Positions 1-7,489 of a stretch of DNA of 64,000 nt are shown piece by piece. Position 1 is the first letter of the stretch. Every line of letters starts with the position of its first letter. A program made the translations under genes and the position numbers. Source of the stretch: Massilia sp. Root418 (GTDB lineage: Bacteria; Pseudomonadota; Gammaproteobacteria; Burkholderiales; Burkholderiaceae_D); contig NZ_LMEC01000011.1 in NCBI RefSeq assembly GCF_001425265.1, positions 187,585 to 251,584 of the forward strand, given 5' to 3'. The notes under the pieces are model-generated. The model worked only from the letters and a program-made list of their open reading frames with translations, made no database searches and was not told the DNA's origin.

Positions 1-398
1 GCTTGCGCGTTCAGGATTTCCGCTTCGCGCTGCGCCGCCTGCTGGATGGCGCGGCCGGCGTCGGTGAGGGACAACCGGGTATTGCGGCGGTCGGCGGCGT
101 CGGCCTCGCCCTGCAGCAGGCCGCGCTCGCGCAGCGCCGTGATCAGGCGCGCCAACTGGGCCTTGTCGCGCCCGCTGTGCCGCGCCAGGTCGCTTTGCGT
201 GGTTCCGGGCCGGTGGCCGAAATAGCTCAGCACTTTCGCCTCCATGTGGGTCAGCTCGTGCTGGCCGTCGCGCAGGGCCTGGAATTGCTGGGTCTTGTAC
301 TGGTGCATGATGGTATGGACCAGCTCCAATACCGCGTCCGGCCGCTGTTCGCGGCAATGGTTGACATTGTCATTCGATTCGGGGATGATGGGTGACAT
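1..398 (-). CDS. MarR-family transcriptional regulator (3' end cut by window)
   Basis: Reading from an ATG at 398 leftward gives an open frame that runs off the window edge, so the C-terminus is missing. The 132 visible residues begin MSPIIPESND and contain a winged helix-turn-helix of MarR type: a leading helix, then the segment TQSDLARHSGRDKAQLARLI, then the wing with a DRRNTRLSLT-like stretch. MarR proteins are dimeric cytosolic repressors released by small ligands. It is transcribed divergently from the siderophore-interacting protein gene at 425, and two identical palindromes sit at its start (separate entry), so autoregulation plus control of that neighbour is likely. The ligand is unknown. 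Confidence 0.85.
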   Translation of the reverse strand, partial: MSPIIPESNDNVNHCREQRPDAVLELVHTIMHQYKTQQFQALRDGQHELTHMEAKVLSYFGHRPGTTQSDLARHSGRDKAQLARLITALRERGLLQGEADAADRRNTRLSLTDAGRAIQQAAQREAEILNAQ

Positions 399-403
399 TG
401 TCA
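362..403. promoter_or_regulatory. Paired palindromic operator, probable MarR binding sites
   Basis: The 11-base dyad TGACATTGTCA occurs twice, at 362-372 and 393-403, in the same orientation with centres exactly 31 bp apart, about three helical turns. The second copy covers the marR start codon and the first lies in its first codons. Short perfect dyads at the divergent promoter are typical of MarR operators. Assignment to this regulator is inference. Confidence 0.65.
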
Positions 404-424
404 ATCAATTGGAAAAGTAAAGAC

Positions 425-1159
425 ATGAGTATAGACTCTCCCGTCAGCCGTGTGCAGCGCGTGCGCCACGAGCTCAAGATCCGCCAGGTGGAGGTGGTGC
501 GCGTGCGCGCCATCGGCAGCCATTTCCGCGCCATCACCTTCGGCGGCCCCGCGCTGCAGGACTTCCACAGCGCCTCCTTCGACGACCACGTCAAGTTCAT
601 CCTCGGCGAAGGGCCGGATGCAGCGAAGCGCGACTACACGCCGCGCAGTTTCGATCCCGTGGCGGGCGAGCTGGTGATCGAGTTCGCGCTGCACGGCGAC
701 GGCCCCTGTGCGGCATGGGCGGCGCAGGCTGCGCCGGGCCAGCGCGTCATCATCGGCGGTCCGCGCGGCTCGCTCATCATCCCGGTCGACTACGAATGGC
801 ATCTGCTGGTGGGCGACGAAACCGGTTTGCCGGCCATTTCGCGCCGCCTCGAAGAACTGCCGCGCGGCGCGCGCGCCACCGTCATCGTGAAGGTGGAGGA
901 TGCGGCGGACCGCCGCGCCTTCGCCGGCGAGGCAGCGCCCGACGTGCGCTGGGTCGCCAGCGACGCGGAGCTGCTGGCCGCCGTGCAGGCCTGGCCGCTG
1001 CCTGCCGGCGACGGCTACGCCTGGTGCGCGGGCGAGGCTGCCACCATGGCCGCCGTACGCCACGAGCTGGTCGGCGTGAAAGGCCTGGGCAAGCACGCCA
1101 TCCGCGCCGCCGCGTACTGGAAGCGCGGCGGCAGCGGCTATCACGAGAACCTGGAGTAG
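425..1159 (+). CDS. Siderophore-interacting protein (FAD-dependent ferric-siderophore reductase)
   Basis: This 244-residue cytosolic flavoprotein belongs to the SIP family, which reduces Fe(III)-siderophore with NAD(P)H or ferredoxin to release iron. An FAD-binding beta-barrel carries the signature RDYTPRSF near residue 70. It is followed by the pyridine-nucleotide-type domain, and the C-terminus AAYWKRGGSGYHENLE is characteristic of the family. I chose the ATG at 425 (MSIDSP) because upstream in-frame codons overlap the operator and extend beyond the usual family start. It is divergent from marR, so MarR may control it. Its end overlaps the convergent MFS gene by 19 bp. No siderophore uptake genes are adjacent, so the substrate is unknown. 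Confidence 0.88.
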   Translation: MSIDSPVSRVQRVRHELKIRQVEVVRVRAIGSHFRAITFGGPALQDFHSASFDDHVKFILGEGPDAAKRDYTPRSFDPVAGELVIEFALHGDGPCAAWAAQAAPGQRVIIGGPRGSLIIPVDYEWHLLVGDETGLPAISRRLEELPRGARATVIVKVEDAADRRAFAGEAAPDVRWVASDAELLAAVQAWPLPAGDGYAWCAGEAATMAAVRHELVGVKGLGKHAIRAAAYWKRGGSGYHENLE

Positions 1160-2454
1160 GCCGCGCAGGCCGGCGCGCGGCGGGGCAGGGTGATGGCCCA
1201 GAACAGCAGCGCCGCCAGGCTCACGGCCGCGCCCAGCGCGCATACGCCCAGCCAGCCGGCCGCCGCGTACATGCGGGTGGAGGCCACGGCGCCCAGCCCG
1301 CTGCCGGCGGCGTAGAACATCATGTAGCAGCCCACCACGCGGCTGTGAGCCTGCGGATGGCGGCTGAAGATCATGCTCTGGTTGGTAACGTGGATGGCCT
1401 GGCCCGCCAGGTCGAGCACGATGATGCCGGCCACCAGCGCCCACAGCGATTGTCCGGTGAATGCCAGCGGCAGCCAGGCCGCCACCAGCAGGGCCAGCGC
1501 CACGCCGCTGGTGCGCTGGCCCAGGCCCCGGTCGGCCATGCTCCCGGTGCGCGACGCCGCCAGCGCGCCGATTACGCCGACCAGTCCGAACGCGCCGATG
1601 GCCGAGTGCGACAGCGCATGGGGCGGGGCGCTCAGCGGCAGCACCAGCGCGGTCCAGAAGATGCTCAGCGCGCCGAACATCAGCATGGCGATGGTGCCGC
1701 GCACTTGCAGTGTGCGGTCGTTGAGCAGCATGGCCAGCATGGAGCGCAGCAGTTGCGCGTAGCGCAGGGCCATGCTCCCTGCTGGCGCAGTTGCGGCCGG
1801 CGTGGCGGCGGTTGACGCCTCCGCCGGGGCGGCGTTGCCAGCGCCCGGCATGGGGCTGGCCGGGCGCGCCCCCGCGCCGACGCTGGGCGCCGGGCGCTGC
1901 GCGGGCAGGGCGCGCCACAGCACGGCCGCCAGCACCAGCGCCAGCGCGGCCGAGGTCCAGTAGACCGCGCGCCAGCCGGCGAGGTCGGCCAGCAAGCCCG
2001 CCACCGTGCGTGCGCTCAGCAACCCGATCAGCACCCCCGCCTGCACCGTGCCGACTATACGCCCGCGCTCGGCCGGCGCGGCGGTGGCTGCCGCGTAGGC
2101 GATCAGGCCTTGCGTCATGGCCGTGCCCAGCAGGCCCACGGCCAGCATGCCGCACAGCAGCAGCGGCGCGGCCGGCGCACAGCCCACCGCCAGCAGGGCC
2201 GCGCTCAGCAATCCCAGTTGCGCGAGCATCAGGCGGCGCCGGTCCAGCAAATCCCCCAGCGGCACCACCAGCAGCAAGGCCAGCGCGCAGCCCAGCTGGG
2301 TAGCGGCGATCACCGCGCCGACCGCCGCGTGCGTGATGCCGAAGTCGCGCGCGAGCGCGTCCAGCAGCGGCTGCGCGTAATAGACGTTGGCGACACTGAT
2401 GCCGCAGGAAACGGAAAACAGCAGCGTCATCAGCCGCGAAGTGGTGGGTGGCAT
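1141..2454 (-). CDS. MFS transporter (DHA1-type efflux family)
   Basis: The 437-residue protein has about twelve hydrophobic segments arranged as two six-helix halves. The loop between TM2 and TM3 reads PLGDLLDRRRLML, matching the MFS motif-A pattern. A central Ala/Pro-rich cytosolic loop lies around residues 195-225. The family exports drugs or small metabolites using the proton gradient. The gene is divergent from an HxlR regulator at 2542 with an 87-bp shared promoter region, which suggests HxlR control of efflux. The substrate cannot be read from sequence. Confidence 0.85.
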   Translation of the reverse strand: MPPTTSRLMTLLFSVSCGISVANVYYAQPLLDALARDFGITHAAVGAVIAATQLGCALALLLVVPLGDLLDRRRLMLAQLGLLSAALLAVGCAPAAPLLLCGMLAVGLLGTAMTQGLIAYAAATAAPAERGRIVGTVQAGVLIGLLSARTVAGLLADLAGWRAVYWTSAALALVLAAVLWRALPAQRPAPSVGAGARPASPMPGAGNAAPAEASTAATPAATAPAGSMALRYAQLLRSMLAMLLNDRTLQVRGTIAMLMFGALSIFWTALVLPLSAPPHALSHSAIGAFGLVGVIGALAASRTGSMADRGLGQRTSGVALALLVAAWLPLAFTGQSLWALVAGIIVLDLAGQAIHVTNQSMIFSRHPQAHSRVVGCYMMFYAAGSGLGAVASTRMYAAAGWLGVCALGAAVSLAALLFWAITLPRRAPACAAYSRFS

Positions 2455-2480
2455 TCGGCCTCCAATCTGGTTTCAAATTA

Positions 2481-2490
2481 AAACTAGTTT
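2481..2490. promoter_or_regulatory. Candidate HxlR operator palindrome
   Basis: AAACTAGTTT is a perfect 10-base dyad centred in the 87-bp gap between the divergent MFS and hxlR genes, inside an AT-rich island (2471-2515) that stands out from the GC-rich surroundings. The position fits an operator serving both genes. Binding by this HxlR protein is inference. Confidence 0.4.
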
Positions 2491-2541
2491 CGAGTGTATG
2501 CAATCCAGTATTAAAATGCAACCACGTTTGAAGGGAAGAAG

Positions 2542-3003
2542 ATGGCCAAGCGGAAAACGCTGAAAGACGATGTCTGCCCGGTGGCGCGCGGACTGGACGT
2601 GGTGGGCGACCAGTGGGCGCTGCTGATCGTGCGCGACGCATTCGACGGCGTGCGCCGCTTCAGCGCCTTCCAGAAGAACCTGGGCGTGGCGCGCAACATC
2701 CTGTCGGACCGTCTGCACAAGCTGGTGGAGCATGGCATCCTGACGGTGTCGCCGGCCTCCGACGGCACCGCCTATGGCGAATACGTGCTGACCGAAAAGG
2801 GCCAGGCCCTGTTCCCGCTGCTGGTGAGCTTGCGCCAGTGGAGCGAACAGTTCCTGTACCGCGAGGGGGAAGCGCGTTCCATGCTGGTGCGGCAGGATAC
2901 GGGCCAGCCCGTGCCGCCGCTGCGGCTGGTCGATGAACAGGGGCGCGCGCTGGCCGCGGCCGATACCGTGGTGCGCAAGTTGCCGTTGGAGGAAGTTGCA
3001 TGA
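2542..3003 (+). CDS. HxlR-family transcriptional regulator
   Basis: A 153-residue one-domain winged-helix protein. It has the family's N-terminal cysteine in DVCPVARGLDVVGDQWALLI, and the recognition region with the RFSAFQKNLGVARNILSDRL pattern followed by LHKLVEHGIL. HxlR proteins are dimeric redox- or ligand-responsive regulators, and the N-terminal cysteine is often the redox switch. The start is preceded by GAAGGGAAGAAG. The gene overlaps the next one by four bases (ATGA at 3000), so both are co-transcribed, and it is divergent from the MFS gene it probably controls. Confidence 0.88.
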   Translation: MAKRKTLKDDVCPVARGLDVVGDQWALLIVRDAFDGVRRFSAFQKNLGVARNILSDRLHKLVEHGILTVSPASDGTAYGEYVLTEKGQALFPLLVSLRQWSEQFLYREGEARSMLVRQDTGQPVPPLRLVDEQGRALAAADTVVRKLPLEEVA

Positions 3004-3914
3004 AATTGGTTTCCGTACTTTGCTGTTCGATGCTGGCCCAGGCACTGCTGGCCCAGCCGGCCCTGGCGCTGTCGTTCGACTACCGCATCGGCGCCACCGG
3101 CTTTACCGAGGACGAACACGGCATCGTGATCCATGCGCACGAACCGTTGAAGCTGGAAGTGCGGCCGGGCGGGCGTGTCTGGCCGCCGCTGGTGGTGGAC
3201 GACGGCGGCCGCATCTATGCCGGCGGCACGGTGATCGACGCGCTCAGCGGCCGCGTGCTGCAGGCCGCCGGCGGCGGGGTGATCGCCATGCCCTACGGCA
3301 TCCAGGTGGCGCCGGAGGCGCGCGGATATCGCTTCCGCAACCGCGCCACGCCCGGCCGCGACTGCCTGCTGCCGCTGAGCAAACTCAACGCGGGCGGCGG
3401 CAAGCCGGCCTTGCAGGCCATGAAGGACGCCAACGTGGCTTTCGCCTCGTCGCCGCGCGGGGTGGTGGGGCTGGCCACGCATTTCGGCGCGGACGGCAGG
3501 GTGTCCGGCTACACCGCCAGCCTGATCGATACCGTGTCCTGCAAGGTGGAGCACAGCACGCCGCTGGGCAATCCGGACCTGCTGGTGGAGCTTGCGGCGT
3601 CGAAGTCGGGCGGCTGGTGGATCACGGGGTCTATCGAGCAGACTTTGCTGCGCTCGGCCGACGGGCGGCGCTGGCGCAAGGTGGCCTTGCCGGCCAAGGT
3701 GTCCTCTCTGGTAAGCAGCTACGCGGTCAACGACAAGGAAATCTGGCTGGCCGCCGCGCAGGCGGGGGACGATGAGGACAGGCCTTATATGCTGACCTAT
3801 TCCGGCGACGGCGGCGCCAGCTGGGCCAGCCTGCGGCGCGACGATCCCTTGCTGGGCCGGCTGCCGCCGGCGTGGCTGGAGGGCCAGCGCCGCCGCGCCA
3901 CCGGCAGCGACTAG
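3000..3914 (+). CDS. Exported protein of unknown function, hxlR operon partner
   Basis: A 304-residue protein with a clear Sec signal peptide (positive start, hydrophobic core, cleavage after an ALA-type site near residue 23). The mature part is rich in short beta segments with paired glycines and Trp/Tyr, including 'SGDGGASWASL' near the C-terminus. That resembles BNR/sialidase-like beta-propeller blades. No catalytic residues are recognisable. It is translationally coupled to hxlR, so its expression probably follows the same signal as the MFS exporter. I do not recognise the family. Confidence 0.7.
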   Translation: MKLVSVLCCSMLAQALLAQPALALSFDYRIGATGFTEDEHGIVIHAHEPLKLEVRPGGRVWPPLVVDDGGRIYAGGTVIDALSGRVLQAAGGGVIAMPYGIQVAPEARGYRFRNRATPGRDCLLPLSKLNAGGGKPALQAMKDANVAFASSPRGVVGLATHFGADGRVSGYTASLIDTVSCKVEHSTPLGNPDLLVELAASKSGGWWITGSIEQTLLRSADGRRWRKVALPAKVSSLVSSYAVNDKEIWLAAAQAGDDEDRPYMLTYSGDGGASWASLRRDDPLLGRLPPAWLEGQRRRATGSD

Positions 3915-3931
3915 CGAAGCGCCGGTTTTTT
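3900..3931 (+). terminator. Possible Rho-independent terminator overlapping the stop codon
   Basis: ACCGGC at 3900-3905 pairs with GCCGGT at 3921-3926 around a 15-base loop and runs into a T tract. It would end the hxlR operon. The stem is short, so confidence is modest. Confidence 0.4.
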
Positions 3932-3978
3932 CGGGGTTTGAGTAATCTGCTGTTGGGACGGTTCTTTTCGGGCGAACT

Positions 3979-4959
3979 ATGGACGATCGGCAGGCAGGAC
4001 AGGCGGAGCGCGAAGCACAGGGCGCGGCGGATATGGCAAACATGGCCGGTGCGGCTGGCACGGGCAATACGGCCAATCGGGGTGGTACGGCAGAGGCTGC
4101 TGACACTGCAGCGGCGGCTAGCTCGGCAGGGGCGGGCAGCGCGGCAGGGGCGGCCGGGCTGGCGGCGCTGTTGGGCGGCGGTGCGGCGGAGGCCCGCAGC
4201 GGGCGGCTGCGGGCGCTCGGCTTGTGGAGTGCGTCGGCACTGGCCATAGCCGCCCTGGCCGTGAGCGGTTTTCTGATGTGGCGCAGCTTGCAGGCGGACA
4301 AGGCGATTTCCCTGGTGGCCAGATCGGCCATGCCTGCGCGAGCCGACCCGGTGTTGGCGCCACTGCCGGAAGTGGCCAGCGCGCAGGACGTGGCAGCGGC
4401 CTTGACCGCACCGGCGGCCGGCCCGGCGGCCCTGCATGGGGATGCGGAACAGGGTGCCCCGGCCGCTGCCGCGCCGGCTTTGCCGTCGGCGGTGCAGGCT
4501 GCTACCCCGCCGGTCGGATTGGCTGCGCAGGCCGCGCCGCCGGCTGGACTGGCGGAACAGAACACCGCGCGTCCCGCGGAATTGGCGGAGCAAGGCGCGG
4601 CTCGGCCTGCGCTGGCCGCCGCCGTCCGGCCGGAAGCGGTGGCGCCTCAGGCGGGCGCGAAGCGTCCCGCTGCGCGGGCGCGCGTGGCGCTGGCCAGGCC
4701 CGGCAGCCAGGCGCGGGCGCCGCTCACGCGGGCGACGGCACGCGGCAAGGGCAGCGTGGCGGGTAAGTCGGCGGCGCTGCGGCGGGTGAAGGCCGCGCCG
4801 GCTGTGCGCAAGCCGCTGGAAACCAGCGTGCAGCGCGGGCTGGCGTTATGCAAGGAGAAGGCAGGGGAAGCCGCTGCGGCGTGCTTTGCGCGCGCCTGCC
4901 GCAGCTATGCGCGCAACGCGCCCATCTGCCTCAACGACGAACCGGTACGCCGCCGCTAG
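3979..4959 (+). CDS. Ala-rich single-pass membrane protein, unknown
   Basis: A 326-residue protein of extreme Ala/Gly/Pro composition. The N-terminal ~75 residues are Ala/Gly-rich and probably disordered. One transmembrane helix follows at about residues 78-98 (SASALAIAALAVSGFLMW). A long Ala/Pro/Arg linker then leads to a short cysteine-bearing C-terminal module (residues ~285-326) with four or five cysteines. The layout of cytosolic tail, one TM, linker and small Cys-containing end recurs in the gene at 5844, suggesting a related lineage-specific family. A peptidoglycan-spanning or scaffold role is possible but not shown. Codon use is typical for the genome. Confidence 0.55.
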   Translation: MDDRQAGQAEREAQGAADMANMAGAAGTGNTANRGGTAEAADTAAAASSAGAGSAAGAAGLAALLGGGAAEARSGRLRALGLWSASALAIAALAVSGFLMWRSLQADKAISLVARSAMPARADPVLAPLPEVASAQDVAAALTAPAAGPAALHGDAEQGAPAAAAPALPSAVQAATPPVGLAAQAAPPAGLAEQNTARPAELAEQGAARPALAAAVRPEAVAPQAGAKRPAARARVALARPGSQARAPLTRATARGKGSVAGKSAALRRVKAAPAVRKPLETSVQRGLALCKEKAGEAAAACFARACRSYARNAPICLNDEPVRRR

Positions 4960-4976
4960 CGCTGCGCAAGGCTGGC

Positions 4977-5010
4977 CGCAGGCAGGCAGGCAGGCGGGCA
5001 GGCAGGCAGG
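4977..5010. repeat. GCAG tetranucleotide microsatellite
   Basis: About eight tandem GCAG units with one GCGG variant lie just after the stop codon of the 3979 gene. The tract is in non-coding DNA and could vary in length by slippage. Confidence 0.8.
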
Positions 5011-5028
5011 TCTGGATAAGCTTGGCGG

Positions 5029-5084
5029 GCTGCGGGCTGCGGGCTGCGGACTGCAGACTGCAGACTGCGGACTGCGGACTGCGG
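5029..5084. repeat. Tandem 7-bp repeat, eight copies (RCTGCRG)
   Basis: Eight contiguous heptamers run from 5029 to 5084: three GCTGCGG, two ACTGCAG, three ACTGCGG. The variants are ordered in blocks, the pattern expected from slippage duplications. The tract lies between a + strand gene ending at 4959 and the 3' end of a - strand gene at 5110. Confidence 0.85.
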
Positions 5085-5109
5085 GCAGCAGGATGTGGGC
5101 GGTCGCGGA

Positions 5110-5739
5110 TCAGCGGGCGGCTTCGGCGGCTGTCACGTCGTGCATGGCCACCACCAGGTCGGCAGCTGTCAGCACCGGTTTGAGCGGGAAGCCGTCTTCC
5201 AGCGCCACCAGCAGGCGGTCGGACGGTTGCTCGGGGCGCGCGGGCAGGAAGGCGAACTGCGGAAAGCGCGTTTCGCCGTGCCGCGCGATCTCGTGCAAGG
5301 TGCGCGGCGCCGCGCGCAGCAGGCCGTTGCGCACGTGGCGCTGGCGTTCTTCGGTGCGCTCCTTGAGCAGCGTGCTCAGTCGCGTCACTTCCTTGCGCAG
5401 GCGTTCGGCTTCGGCCTGCTGGCGCTGCAATTCCTCGTCGCTGAGCGCTTCTTCCCACTGCGTGAGCTTGAGCAGGCCGCGCTTGTGCAGTGCTTGCCGC
5501 TGCAGGTCGATGTCGAGCGCGGCCAGGTGCTGCTGGTGGCTTTCCAGGTCTTGCGTTTCCTTGGTGTCCCCGTTGGCGCGCAGCCATTTGTCGCCGAAGT
5601 CGAACACCAGGCCGTCATAGTAGAAATACATGGGCAATGGCTTCGGGGAGGCGAGCAGCAGCACTTCCTGCGCCGTCATGTTCCAGCGGGCGGCCAGTTC
5701 GGCCAGGGTGAGGGTGATTTGCGGGGCGTGTGATGTCAT
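5110..5739 (-). CDS. Conserved hypothetical protein, HTH-like N-terminus plus coiled coil
   Basis: A 209-residue soluble protein with no signal peptide. Residues ~8-35 (LTLAELAARWNMTAQEVLLL) resemble a short DNA-binding helix-turn-helix as in excisionase or MerR-like proteins. Residues ~85-135 are a charged Gln/Glu/Arg coiled coil. The C-terminus has mixed alpha/beta character. No catalytic motif is visible. It is divergent from the 5844 gene with about 100 bp between starts. A DNA-binding role is a guess from the N-terminal segment only. Confidence 0.6.
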   Translation of the reverse strand: MTSHAPQITLTLAELAARWNMTAQEVLLLASPKPLPMYFYYDGLVFDFGDKWLRANGDTKETQDLESHQQHLAALDIDLQRQALHKRGLLKLTQWEEALSDEELQRQQAEAERLRKEVTRLSTLLKERTEERQRHVRNGLLRAAPRTLHEIARHGETRFPQFAFLPARPEQPSDRLLVALEDGFPLKPVLTAADLVVAMHDVTAAEAAR

Positions 5740-5843
5740 GCGCGCAGTATACGGGCATTTGCGGCGCTTCGCCCGGATCGCGGTGGCGCAGGTGTGGTAG
5801 AGTCCTGTTCGCTTTTTTCGTGCTTTTCCGGATCCCCAAACTT

Positions 5844-6971
5844 ATGAAGATGCAGACTACGCCGCGTGTCGAGCCGACTTTCGGCGACGCTCCGCCGCCG
5901 GCTGCGGCGCCCGAATTCGCCGAGACCGCCTGGCCCGAGCCCGGCCAATTCCCTGCCGAGCCGTCCGCCGGACCGCAAACTGAGCCGTACGCTGAGCCGT
6001 ACGCTGAGCCGTACGCTGAGCCGCATATCGCACCGCGCATCGCACCGCAGACCGACGCGCAGGCACAAGCGCCAACCCGCCCCCAGCCCAAAGGACATGC
6101 TGCGCCAGTGGCCGGCACTGCCGCTGCGCCGGCCGCTGTGGACACGCCGGCAGCCACGCTCCCGGCTGCCGTCGCCCGCCGCGCTTTGCCCGTGAAGACG
6201 ATGGCCTTGGGCGGTATCGCCGCTGCCGGCCTGATCGGCGCTATCGTGTGGATAGGCAACGCGGCGCAGGAACAGCGCCACCGTCCGCCCGAGCCAAAGG
6301 CCCTGGCCGCGCCGCCCGGCATGAGCGCCAAGGCCTTGCCGGCGCCGGAAGTGCAGGCGATTGCGCCGCCGCCGGTCGTGCAGTCGGCTTTTGTGGCGCC
6401 ATCCGAGCCGCAGCATGCCGTGCCGGCGCCGCCGGTGCCGCCAGGCGCGAGCGCCGCGATTGCCGGGACGCCTGCCAGCACCAGCGCCACCGGCATCATC
6501 ACCCCCGCCGCAGCCATCATCGCCCCCGCTGCAGGCTTGGCCGCGCCGGCGACAGCGGCCAGCCGCGCCATCGCGCCCGTGGAGCAAGTGGCCGTGCCGG
6601 CGCAAGTGCCCGTCAAAATGAAGACAGCGGCTGCGCACCCGGCGGTAGCCAAGGCAGCCACCGTGGACAAAGCCAGGGCGGCCGCCCAGCCCACGAAGGC
6701 CGGCAAAGCGGCTAACGCGGCTAAGGCGGCTAAAGCGCCCAAGGCCGACAAGCCGGCCAAGGCCGTCAAGCCAGCCAAGGACGCCAAGGCTTCCAGGAGC
6801 ACGGCCAAGGCGGCCGGGAGCGGCACAGCGAGCGGGCCCCGCAAGCAGGCCGCCGCCCAGCCCGCGCGCAAGGTGGCTGCAGCCGCAAAGCCGCGCTGCG
6901 AAGCGGCCAACCGCAACACGGCGCGCTGCCGCGCCATCAGCAAGACGGCAAAGACCAGCGCGGCGAAATAG
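5844..6971 (+). CDS. Ala/Pro/Lys-rich single-pass membrane protein, unknown
   Basis: A 375-residue low-complexity protein. I start at ATG 5844 (MKMQTT) because the earlier in-frame ATG at 5730 would overlap the divergent gene. The N-terminal third contains a tandem 12-bp repeat encoding EPYA units. One transmembrane helix lies near residue 115-135 (LGGIAAAGLIGAIVWIG). A long Ala/Pro linker and then a histone-H1-like Lys/Ala segment (KAAKAPKADKPAKAVKPAK) precede a short C-terminal part with two cysteines. The architecture parallels the 3979 gene product. The basic tail could bind nucleic acid or anionic cell-wall polymer, but nothing shows which. Confidence 0.55.
   Translation: MKMQTTPRVEPTFGDAPPPAAAPEFAETAWPEPGQFPAEPSAGPQTEPYAEPYAEPYAEPHIAPRIAPQTDAQAQAPTRPQPKGHAAPVAGTAAAPAAVDTPAATLPAAVARRALPVKTMALGGIAAAGLIGAIVWIGNAAQEQRHRPPEPKALAAPPGMSAKALPAPEVQAIAPPPVVQSAFVAPSEPQHAVPAPPVPPGASAAIAGTPASTSATGIITPAAAIIAPAAGLAAPATAASRAIAPVEQVAVPAQVPVKMKTAAAHPAVAKAATVDKARAAAQPTKAGKAANAAKAAKAPKADKPAKAVKPAKDAKASRSTAKAAGSGTASGPRKQAAAQPARKVAAAAKPRCEAANRNTARCRAISKTAKTSAAK
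5980..6027 (+). repeat. 12-bp in-frame tandem repeat inside the 5844 gene
   Basis: CTGAGCCGTACG occurs three times in tandem from 5980 to 6015, followed by a partial fourth copy. It is in frame and encodes repeated Glu-Pro-Tyr-Ala, so copy changes would alter length without a frameshift. Confidence 0.8.
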
Positions 6972-7039
6972 CCGCCGAGCGCCGCATGGCGCACGGCCAG
7001 CGGAGCGAAGGAACGGCCGGCCTGGCGGCAGGCAGCAGC

Positions 7040-7065
7040 AGCCGGCCAATGCAGCCGGCCAATGC
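7040..7065. repeat. 13-bp direct repeat in intergenic spacer
   Basis: AGCCGGCCAATGC is present twice back to back (7040-7052, 7053-7065) in the 109-bp gap between two convergent genes. Its function is unknown. The GGCC cores could form a hairpin but no T run follows. Confidence 0.6.
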
Positions 7066-7080
7066 CGCCGGCCTGGCCGC

Positions 7081-7395
7081 TCAGGCGCCGCGCTTGGCGA
7101 GGCGGCGGCTTGCCAGCCAGTCGGTGCCGCCGTTGTCGAGGGCGGCCGCAATCACGTCCGGCGGCAGGCTGTACACGGTGGCCCAGGTGGCGCGGCCGTC
7201 GACGGTATTGGCCGGGAAGCTGCTGGACTCGATCGGCCAGTGGTATTTGCGCTTGAGCGCCTTGACGATGGCCGCCAGCGACACGCGCCCCTGCAGGGGC
7301 TCGGCGCCGGTCTGGTCGCTGTTCGACAGCAGCACTGCCAGCACGGCAGCCCGCGCACTGAGCGGGCCGGGGAATTTGGGAGTTTTACTTGCCAT
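7081..7395 (-). CDS. Small conserved hypothetical protein
   Basis: A 104-residue soluble basic protein starting MASKTPKFPGPLS. The middle (residues ~38-80) alternates a helix, VSLAAIVKALKRKYHWPI, with a loop and the segment DGRATWATVYSLPPDVIAAAL, which looks like a small winged-helix fold. There are no cysteines, no signal peptide and no catalytic motif. It is convergent with the 5844 gene and divergent from lpxO with 94 bp between starts. I do not recognise a named family. Confidence 0.6.
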   Translation of the reverse strand: MASKTPKFPGPLSARAAVLAVLLSNSDQTGAEPLQGRVSLAAIVKALKRKYHWPIESSSFPANTVDGRATWATVYSLPPDVIAAALDNGGTDWLASRRLAKRGA

Positions 7396-7489
7396 AGAGG
7401 CATTGTAGCCTGAAGTTTACGCCCCACGAAGATTGGGCAGGAACTACGGTTTGGCGATATCATGGCGGATTGTGTACGCTGGAGGCGCC

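Noticed and set aside
401..2641. 746-codon minus-strand frame across the SIP and MFS genes
   Set aside because: Arg/Ala/Gly-rich antisense or shifted reading with no domain; both overlapped genes have strong family motifs.
4960..5109. CRISPR-like or repeat-array appearance of the intergenic tract
   Set aside because: Units are 4 and 7 bp with no spacers, so it is a microsatellite rather than a CRISPR array.
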